Positions 57,958 to 64,000 of a DNA stretch of 64,000 nt are shown in pieces. The notes under the pieces are model-generated. The model saw only the letters and a list, made by a program, of their open reading frames with translations. It was not told the origin of the DNA and ran no database searches. The first letter of the stretch is position 1, and each line of letters starts with the position of its first letter. Position numbers and translations under genes: made by a program. The stretch is from Colwellia marinimaniae (GTDB lineage: Bacteria > Pseudomonadota > Gammaproteobacteria > Enterobacterales > Alteromonadaceae), in assembly GCF_002207865.1 (NCBI RefSeq), contig NZ_BDQM01000003.1, positions 1-64,000 on the forward strand, read 5' to 3'.

Positions 57958-58274
57958 CGTGAGTATTTTAGCCACAGTTTATAAAATACAGCATTACATG
58001 TGGCATTATTGTCCATCTTGCCATCCCTGTCACAATCAGAGCCAGTCAATGATCTAGCAACATGTTGACCATATTCATCTTTATCTGCTTTTGATGGCGT
58101 TACTGTAATTGTCACCTTGGGTGATTGTTCAATAAAGTCTGCGACATTTTGATAGCGGGCAAACTCTTGCTGAGAAATTAAGTGACTAATATCTTGTGCC
58201 GCCGGCTTTGTTGCGCTTAAAGCAAATGACGTTAGCGCTAAACTTGCGGTCAGTAGCAGGATAAAAAAATTCAT
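57954..58274 (-). CDS. exported 106-aa protein of unknown function
   Basis: I do not recognise a family. The product has a signal peptide (NFFILLLTASLALTSFALSA), then a helical stretch (ISHLISQQEFARYQNVADFI), a KVTITVTPSKADKDEYGQ strand and two cysteines in the last 25 residues (GSDCDRDGKMDNNATC). The DCDRDGKMD segment resembles a short calcium-binding loop. Its stop overlaps the 3' end of the convergent hydrolase by 4 bases. It precedes kdkA on the opposite side. Confidence 0.7.
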   Translation of the reverse strand: MNFFILLLTASLALTSFALSATKPAAQDISHLISQQEFARYQNVADFIEQSPKVTITVTPSKADKDEYGQHVARSLTGSDCDRDGKMDNNATCNAVFYKLWLKYSR

Positions 58275-58283
58275 TTAAGTCAC

Positions 58284-59060
58284 CTAATCAGTGTGGTTTT
58301 GGTAGCCAGTCAGCAATGTTTGCCAGTTTTTTTCAGTAAAATTAAACTGCGTTAGCTTATTGAATTCCTTCAAAAATGAACGCTGTAAACGTGCCATATT
58401 AGCATGTTTCCATCGGGCATCAGTTGTTAAATCTGCTTTACTTTGGCGTAATTCGCCACGGTCAAAGTCGATTAGAAACACCTGCTCTTTATCATCGAGC
58501 AAAATATTATGGCTATTTAGGTCGTGATGATAAATACCCTGCAGATGAAAGCGTTTAATTGTGGCGCCGATACGTTGCCAAACATTATCAGCTAAGATTT
58601 TTTCACTTAATATTGCCACTAAATCTTGTGCGTTTTGAATACGGCTTGATAATAAGTCTGCTTGGTAGGTTAGACGATGGCGAATAACACGATAGGCAAT
58701 AGGCTCAGGTGCAGGCAGTTGTAGAGTTTGCATATGACTCAGTAAGGCAAACTCACGCGCGGCACGAGTATTTGAAAAACCGCTAAACCAGTAGCTATCG
58801 TTAATTATTTTACCCATTAAACCGCCACGGTAATAATGACGTAACACCCAAGCATGTGAAATATTATTGCTATCATTATAAGCGACAAACCAAGTGGTGC
58901 CACGGCCTTGGGCTGAACCTGTCACTGCATTTTTTTGTTGCCAATAGCTTGGCTCAAGCATCTTGGCACTGAAATCATCAATAAGGTTTTTACTAAAAAA
59001 ACCACTGATGTTACCTTGTGAAAACTTGGTAAACTGTTCGCTGCTTATCGCTTGATTCAC
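58284..59060 (-). CDS. kdkA: 3-deoxy-D-manno-octulosonic acid kinase
   Basis: The 258-residue kinase phosphorylates Kdo in the LPS core. It has YRGGLMGKIINDSYWFSG near the start, RIGATIKRFHLQGIYHHDLN with the catalytic Asp in HHDLNSHNILLD, and VFLIDFDRGELR for metal binding. This follows the KdkA/eukaryotic-kinase-like fold. It starts 10 bases after the waaA stop, so the two are cotranscribed. Confidence 0.9.
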   Translation of the reverse strand: MNQAISSEQFTKFSQGNISGFFSKNLIDDFSAKMLEPSYWQQKNAVTGSAQGRGTTWFVAYNDSNNISHAWVLRHYYRGGLMGKIINDSYWFSGFSNTRAAREFALLSHMQTLQLPAPEPIAYRVIRHRLTYQADLLSSRIQNAQDLVAILSEKILADNVWQRIGATIKRFHLQGIYHHDLNSHNILLDDKEQVFLIDFDRGELRQSKADLTTDARWKHANMARLQRSFLKEFNKLTQFNFTEKNWQTLLTGYQNHTD

Positions 59061-59070
59061 ACGTTTATCC

Positions 59071-60378
59071 TCATGACTTTGCGCCGTTACTCGCTAATAA
59101 CGCTTGTACTTGAGCCAAGGTTTTTTCGCTGGCGCCTTGGTTTGCTAAGACCACTTTAAGGGCATTTTCGCCCAGAGACTTTTGTCGTTCCGGCTGCTGT
59201 AATAAGACGCTAACTTCTTTGGCAAGTTGATGGCTAGGTTCATCAGCAGTTAATTGGACTATGGCATCTGCCTGTCTTAACTGCTGCATGATTTCGTTGA
59301 AGTTACTCATATTAGGGCCAACGATGACTGGTTTATTAAATAACGCCGGCTCTAGTGGATTATGGCCACCCACGGCATTAAAGCTGCCACCCATAGTGAC
59401 AATATCGCTCAACGCAAAAGCCGCCATTAATTCACCCAAGCTATCGAGTAACCATACTTGCTCATTATTAATGACAGTATTTTCACTGCGCTTAGCCAAT
59501 GATAAACCTTGCTCAAGACAAAGCTTGGCCACTTGTGCAAAGCGTTCTGGGTGGCGCGGCACTAGCACTAATAATAATCGTGGGTATTGAGATAATAATG
59601 TTTTAAAAGCGGTCAAAACAATTGTCTCGTCGCCATCATGGGTACTGGCGACTAACCAAATGCTTCTTTGCTCTTGACGCTCATCAGTAAAAAGTAGTTT
59701 GGCTAATTCGACCTTTTTTGCCATCACTTGAGCATTGACACTGATATCAAATTTTAAGTTACCACTATTCACACAGCGACTAGCTTGCGCTCCTAGTTGC
59801 AAAAAATGGCTTAAATTTTCTTGGCTTTGTGTCAGGATTTTATCGAAGTGGTTTAGGCAGGGTTTAATAAGCGGGCCAATTTTTTGGTAGCTAGTTAATG
59901 ATTTCTTCGACAAGCGGCCGTTAATTAATAATAATTTAATGTTTTGCTGAGCACATTGGGCAATTAAGTTCGGCCATAACTCGGTTTCCATAAAAATCAT
60001 CATTTTTGGTTGTAGTCTATGCAAAAATAATGCGGTGCAGGGCAATATATCTAAGGGTAAATAACCGTGTTGCACACGATCACCAAAGAGCTTAGTTATT
60101 TGTGCTGAGCCAGTGGGAGTAAATGAAGTAATCGTAATGGCTAAATCAGGGTAATTAAGTAATAATTTTTCGATAAAACTTTTTAGCGCGATAACTTCGC
60201 CAACACTGGCAGCATGAACAACAATACCACCTTGCTGGTAAGGTTTTGGAAAAAATCCCAGTCGTTCAGCTAAACGCTGACGATAGGCTTTATTACTTTT
60301 TGAGCGAATAAGCAAAAAAATGAGTAGTAAGGGTAGTAATAGCAAGAGTAAAATACGGTAAAATAGCAAGTAAATCAT
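59071..60378 (-). CDS. waaA: 3-deoxy-D-manno-octulosonic acid transferase
   Basis: The 435-residue glycosyltransferase adds Kdo to lipid A. It has an N-terminal membrane anchor (YLLFYRILLLLLLPLLLIFL), the AERLGFF and VVHAASVGEVIALKSFIEKL blocks, TSFTPTGSAQI, ETELWPNLIAQC, and in the C-terminal half MGGSFNAVGGHNPLEPA. ATG at 60378 gives a length close to E. coli (425); a longer TTG start is less likely. Divergent from the hydrolase gene at 60453. Confidence 0.95.
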   Translation of the reverse strand: MIYLLFYRILLLLLLPLLLIFLLIRSKSNKAYRQRLAERLGFFPKPYQQGGIVVHAASVGEVIALKSFIEKLLLNYPDLAITITSFTPTGSAQITKLFGDRVQHGYLPLDILPCTALFLHRLQPKMMIFMETELWPNLIAQCAQQNIKLLLINGRLSKKSLTSYQKIGPLIKPCLNHFDKILTQSQENLSHFLQLGAQASRCVNSGNLKFDISVNAQVMAKKVELAKLLFTDERQEQRSIWLVASTHDGDETIVLTAFKTLLSQYPRLLLVLVPRHPERFAQVAKLCLEQGLSLAKRSENTVINNEQVWLLDSLGELMAAFALSDIVTMGGSFNAVGGHNPLEPALFNKPVIVGPNMSNFNEIMQQLRQADAIVQLTADEPSHQLAKEVSVLLQQPERQKSLGENALKVVLANQGASEKTLAQVQALLASNGAKS

Positions 60379-60452
60379 GTCGGTGAATATTGCTCTATAA
60401 TCAGTTTGTCGGTAGATTATACCAAAGGGTATCCAAATAAGCGTTAGCAATT

Positions 60453-61373
60453 ATGATGGTAAAAGCCATGCAGCAAAAATTAATGAAAAATGTCGGTAGC
60501 TCGAAGGTAAAACACCTTGCTTACCTGAGTATATTGATGGTTTACAGCATTGCAATGCCGGCGAATGCCAACAACCATTTGCCAGAGAGAATTGTCTCCC
60601 AGGGCTTTTTATCTGAGAGCATGCCAGAGGCACACAAATCTGCTAAGCAAGCTAAGATTGATCTTGCTCTACAATACCAAGTACAGTTTAAAGCTCGGGT
60701 CGATCATGACTTTTTATTAGTGGCTGACTATCGCTACTTCCCGGATAAAGCGTCTGCTAAAAATATGGCCGGCGTCATTGTTTTACATGACTGTCATAGT
60801 GACCGCAGCCAATATCGAACCGTATCGACCAGTATTGCTGAGCAAGGCTTACATACCTTATCGCTGGATTTTCGCGGTTATGGCAGTAGTGTCGCCCAGG
60901 GATATTCTGCCTTAGAGGTGAAAAAACATGCCACTGACATTATGAGTTTTCAAACTGAAATTGCCGTGTTGATGTCTTATTGGTCAGCAGACTTAGTGGC
61001 GGCTTATAATTTTTTACGCAAAAAAGTTGATAATAGCAAAGGTATTTCAATTGTTGCTAGTGGTTGTGCGGGTAGCTATGCGGTAGCGTTAGCTGAAAAA
61101 GTGCACTTAAACTCTATGGTGTTATTAACGCCTGACATGTCTTATGCCGATAAAGAGCGCTATAAAAATTTGGTGGATATTCCAAGTTATTTTGTTAGTT
61201 CAGCGCAGCATGCCATAAGCTATGCTACGGCACAGGAGCTCTTTGCTTGGAGTGGCGCAAGGCATTCAAAACTGCAAGTGTACAAGGGCGAACGGCTAAA
61301 TTATCAGCTAATTAGGGCCAATAAATATTTGGTGGATGATATAGCCCAGTGGTTGAAGTCCACTTTGCGTTAA
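60453..61373 (+). CDS. exported alpha/beta hydrolase-fold protein with Cys at the nucleophile position
   Basis: The 306-residue protein has a signal peptide (about residues 20-38, AYLSILMVYSIAMPANA) and the fold markers VIVLHDCHSDRSQYRTVSTS and TLSLDFRGYGSSVAQGYS. At the nucleophile elbow it reads VASGCAGSYA, placing Cys205 where GxSxG enzymes have Ser. This is seen in dienelactone-hydrolase-like enzymes, though loss of activity is also possible. LLTPDMSYADK and the C-terminal WLKSTL follow. Start could be at a later ATG. Confidence 0.75.
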   Translation: MMVKAMQQKLMKNVGSSKVKHLAYLSILMVYSIAMPANANNHLPERIVSQGFLSESMPEAHKSAKQAKIDLALQYQVQFKARVDHDFLLVADYRYFPDKASAKNMAGVIVLHDCHSDRSQYRTVSTSIAEQGLHTLSLDFRGYGSSVAQGYSALEVKKHATDIMSFQTEIAVLMSYWSADLVAAYNFLRKKVDNSKGISIVASGCAGSYAVALAEKVHLNSMVLLTPDMSYADKERYKNLVDIPSYFVSSAQHAISYATAQELFAWSGARHSKLQVYKGERLNYQLIRANKYLVDDIAQWLKSTLR

Positions 61374-61433
61374 GGCCGCCTAATCGCTTAAATAAGCGTT
61401 GGCGCCATTCAGGGCGGTGGCAAAAGGGTAGGG

Positions 61434-61862
61434 CTAACGCTCAAAGATGGTATCAAGAATAATAGCAGAGTTGGTTCTTTCTACGCCTTCAGTTGAGCAT
61501 ACTATATTGAGTACATCACTGAGTTTTTCTAGTGTGCTGGCTTGTATGATAACCAATAAGTCATATTCGCCACTTATCGAATGGATATGACTAATTTGGT
61601 GAACTTTTCTTAAGGCGATACCAATCGTTTTTCGTAAGTTTGGCTTTACTTTTAACGAGACATTAGCAGAAATTAAGCCACTGGTATATGCGCTGCCGAG
61701 TACAACGCTGTAGCCTTTAATCACATTATTATTTTCAAGCTTATTGAGTCTATTTTGTATAGCTGTTCTAGAAACGCCTGTGGCTCTGGCGATATCTGAA
61801 ATACTTGCTCTTGCATTCAGCCGTAATATTGACAGTAATTCTTCATCTTTTTCGGTTAACAA
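61434..61862 (-). CDS. Lrp/AsnC-family transcriptional regulator
   Basis: The 142-residue regulator has an N-terminal helix-turn-helix (LTEKDEELLSILRLNARASI, ARATGVSRTAIQNRLNKLE) and an AsnC ligand domain (VHQISHIHSISGEYDLLVII). The start is read as TTG at 61862 because GTGGAG lies about eight bases upstream; a longer frame begins at another TTG. It is divergent from kbl, so control of threonine catabolism is a reasonable inference. Confidence 0.88.
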   Translation of the reverse strand: MLTEKDEELLSILRLNARASISDIARATGVSRTAIQNRLNKLENNNVIKGYSVVLGSAYTSGLISANVSLKVKPNLRKTIGIALRKVHQISHIHSISGEYDLLVIIQASTLEKLSDVLNIVCSTEGVERTNSAIILDTIFER

Positions 61863-61969
61863 ACTAAACTCCACTTTAGTGATTATAGCCGTTATCAATC
61901 AATATGGATGTTGCCCACACTTTGAATGATAACGGTTATATATTTATAATATAGTTATTACCTTACACT

Positions 61970-61989
61970 TTGACAGGTTTACCTGTCAA
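61970..61989. promoter_or_regulatory. palindromic operator candidate between the Lrp-type gene and kbl
   Basis: TTGACAGGT and ACCTGTCAA form a perfect 9-bp inverted repeat around TT. It lies 107 bases upstream of kbl and 107 bases upstream of the regulator start. Control of kbl-tdh by the adjacent Lrp-type regulator or another factor is inferred. Confidence 0.55.
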
Positions 61990-62096
61990 TTTAACTATTA
62001 AAAAGGTCATATTACCAAGTAGTGTCACTTTTATTCTAATACGATCTGGGTTGATAATATGACTATTAAACGACAATCATTATTTAAGGAATTTAC

Positions 62097-63305
62097 ATGA
62101 CTGATTCTGTATCGACAAAAGATTTTTACTCGCATTTAACCGCGCAAATAGACCAAGTTAAAACAGATGGTTTATATAAAGCCGAACGTATTATTACTAC
62201 TGCCCAGCAAGCGAAAATTTCCGTTGCTAGTGGTGAGCAAGTAGTTAACTTTTGTGCCAATAACTATTTAGGTTTAGCAAATCACCCTGAATTAATTGCC
62301 GCGGCAAAAATCGGCTTAGATGAACATGGCTTTGGTATGGCTTCGGTACGCTTTATTTGTGGTACACAAGATATTCATAAAACCTTAGAGCAAGGTATTA
62401 GCAAATTTCTCGGTATGGAAGATACTATTTTGTACTCTTCTTGTTTTGATGCTAATGGCGGTCTATTTGAAACCTTATTAGGTCCAGAAGACGCTATTAT
62501 CAGTGATGCCTTAAATCATGCCTCAATTATTGATGGTGTGCGTTTATGTAAAGCTAAGCGCTTCCGTTATGCTAACAATGACATGGCGGCTTTAGAGCAA
62601 AGCCTGATTGAAGCTGATGCCGCGGGTGCACGTTTTAAATTAATTGCTACCGATGGTGTCTTTTCCATGGATGGCGTTATCGCTAACTTAAAAGGTATTT
62701 GTGATTTAGCCGATAAATACAATGCCATGGTGATGGTTGATGATTCCCATGCGGTAGGTTTTGTTGGTGAAGAAGGTCGCGGTAGTCATGAATATTGTCA
62801 GGTAATGGGTCGTGTCGATATCCTCACTGGCACGTTAGGCAAAGCTATGGGTGGCGCATCAGGTGGCTATACTTCAGCGAAAAAAGAAGTGGTTGAGTGG
62901 TTACGTCAACGTTCACGTCCTTACTTGTTTTCAAATTCACTAGCACCGGCAATTGTTAATGCGTCATTAAAAGTACTTGAATTATTAGCTGATGGTGGCG
63001 CTTTACGTAAAACCTTAAAAGATAATGCCGCATATTTCCGTAGCAACATGGAAGCCGCTGGTTTTACTTGTGCTGGTGCTGACCATGCGATTGTGCCGGT
63101 AATGCTAGGTGACGCTAAAGTTGCTAGTGCAATGGCGGAGCGTTTATTAGCGGAAGGTATTTATGTTATTGGTTTCTCTTTCCCGGTTGTACCGAAAGGG
63201 CAAGCACGTATTCGTACGCAAATTTCTGCCGCCCACAGTAAAGAGCAGTTGGACCACGCCATTGCCGCCTTTATCCGTATTGGTAAAGAGATGGCCGTTA
63301 TTTAG
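62097..63305 (+). CDS. kbl: 2-amino-3-ketobutyrate CoA ligase (glycine C-acetyltransferase)
   Basis: The 402-residue PLP enzyme splits 2-amino-3-oxobutyrate into glycine and acetyl-CoA. It has [56 protein letters not shown] and the PLP lysine in [15 protein letters not shown]. It works with threonine dehydrogenase, encoded next. Length agrees with E. coli (398). AAGGAA lies ahead of the ATG. Confidence 0.97.
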   Translation: MTDSVSTKDFYSHLTAQIDQVKTDGLYKAERIITTAQQAKISVASGEQVVNFCANNYLGLANHPELIAAAKIGLDEHGFGMASVRFICGTQDIHKTLEQGISKFLGMEDTILYSSCFDANGGLFETLLGPEDAIISDALNHASIIDGVRLCKAKRFRYANNDMAALEQSLIEADAAGARFKLIATDGVFSMDGVIANLKGICDLADKYNAMVMVDDSHAVGFVGEEGRGSHEYCQVMGRVDILTGTLGKAMGGASGGYTSAKKEVVEWLRQRSRPYLFSNSLAPAIVNASLKVLELLADGGALRKTLKDNAAYFRSNMEAAGFTCAGADHAIVPVMLGDAKVASAMAERLLAEGIYVIGFSFPVVPKGQARIRTQISAAHSKEQLDHAIAAFIRIGKEMAVI

Positions 63306-63435
63306 TTAAAAGAGCCTAATTAAAGGTATCTAATTAGCAATAACTATAATTGCTGGTTTAGCCCAGCTAGTACTAAATTAGAATGTGGGCTATGCCATTT
63401 AATCGTATTGAATATATTAAAGATAGAGAGCGACA

Positions 63436-64000
63436 ATGAAAGCTTTAGCTAAATTAAAAGCAGAACCAGGCATTTGGTTAACCCAGACCGAAAAGCCGAA
63501 ACTAGGTCATAACGATCTACTTATCAAAATCAAAAAAACCGCCATTTGTGGTACTGATATCCATATTTATAACTGGGACGAATGGGCACAAAAAACTATT
63601 CCTGTGCCTATGGTGGTCGGTCATGAATATGCGGGCGAAGTCGTCGGTATTGGCCAAGAAGTAAAAGGCTTTACTATTGGTGATCGTGTTTCCGGTGAAG
63701 GTCATATTACTTGTGGTCATTGTCGAAATTGCCGAGGTGGAAAAACTCACTTATGTCGTAATACCATAGGTGTTGGCGTAAATCGCGAAGGTTCATTTGC
63801 TGAATTTTTAGTGATACCTGCTTATAATGCCTTTAAATTACCGGATGAAATTTCAGATGACTTAGCGGCAATTTTCGACCCCTTTGGCAATGCAGTGCAC
63901 ACCGCCTTGTCATTTGATTTAGTCGGTGAAGATGTCTTGATCACAGGTGCCGGTCCTATCGGTATTATGGCGGCGGCAGTGGCCAAACATGTTGGTGCTC
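63436..64000 (+). CDS. tdh: L-threonine 3-dehydrogenase (partial, runs off the window)
   Basis: The first 188 codons are visible. The protein starts [20 protein letters not shown] and has the zinc ligand Cys in [27 protein letters not shown], the structural-zinc loop [20 protein letters not shown], and [11 protein letters not shown] before the NAD fold [10 protein letters not shown]. It oxidises L-threonine to 2-amino-3-oxobutyrate, the substrate of Kbl. The gap after kbl is 130 bases. Confidence 0.97.
   Translation, partial: MKALAKLKAEPGIWLTQTEKPKLGHNDLLIKIKKTAICGTDIHIYNWDEWAQKTIPVPMVVGHEYAGEVVGIGQEVKGFTIGDRVSGEGHITCGHCRNCRGGKTHLCRNTIGVGVNREGSFAEFLVIPAYNAFKLPDEISDDLAAIFDPFGNAVHTALSFDLVGEDVLITGAGPIGIMAAAVAKHVGA

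Overview
The window looks like a chromosomal segment of a psychrophilic marine gammaproteobacterium of the Alteromonadales, most probably Colwellia or a close relative. The reasons are the AT-rich codon use, the gammaproteobacterial gene blocks (atpIBEFHAGDC, hemCDXY, lptM-dapF-DUF484-yigB-uvrD, rph-pyrE, kdkA/waaA, kbl-tdh), the thiamine-type TonB receptor/PnuC locus, and many GGDEF and HDOD-type signalling genes. The genus is inferred from overall character, not from a database match.

Layout. 0-3 kb: end of a 23S gene and a complete 5S gene, followed by a repeat-rich tract with pieces of a second 5S region, short arrays of covarying hairpins on a 34-bp period, and a decayed IS1111/IS110-type element sitting inside one of those hairpins. 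3-10.3 kb: complete F-type ATP synthase operon with a MITE-like inverted repeat between atpD and atpC. 10.4-14.8 kb, minus strand: predicted thiamine uptake/salvage operon (TPP riboswitch, TonB receptor, thiamine-binding protein, PnuC-type transporter, sugar/thiamine-kinase-like enzyme). 15-21 kb: a symporter-fused hybrid histidine kinase, an FG-GAP/VCBS repeat protein and two copies of a 68-aa DUF3565 gene flanking a MITE. 21-25.8 kb, minus: cyaY-hemC-hemD-hemX-hemY. 26-31.6 kb, plus: lptM, dapF, DUF484, yigB, uvrD (with a LexA box); a four-copy 81-bp tandem repeat lies where xerC is usually found. 31.6-44.6 kb: signalling and housekeeping genes (REC-REC-GGDEF, rarD, recQ, prolyl oligopeptidase, VOC, flavin reductase, Fe-S-type regulator, histidine kinase, degenerate GGDEF, yceH) with several gene remnants between them. 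44.9-49.5 kb, minus: an accessory islet with a three-gene cassette (118-aa protein, MqsA-like zinc-finger/HTH protein, KGGVGR-type ATPase with TPR-like tail) preceded by three TCATATGA operators, a transposase remnant, and a RhuM-family gene. 49.6-64 kb: yicC, a periplasmic GMC oxidoreductase locus, rph-pyrE, two alpha/beta hydrolases, kdkA-waaA, an Lrp-type regulator, kbl and the 5' part of tdh.

The most unusual signals are: the accessory cassette at 45-48 kb, which has the layout of a regulated conflict or toxin-antitoxin-like system; the covarying hairpin arrays with an IS apparently targeted to one hairpin; a 38-aa ORF linked by ATGA overlaps at both ends to its neighbours in the GMC oxidoreductase operon; and two independent tandem arrays made of the 3' tails of the genes just upstream, both keeping the reading frame (96-bp and 81-bp periods). 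Many start codons were reset inward from the longest reading frame, using Shine-Dalgarno position and signal-peptide or family alignment; each case is stated.
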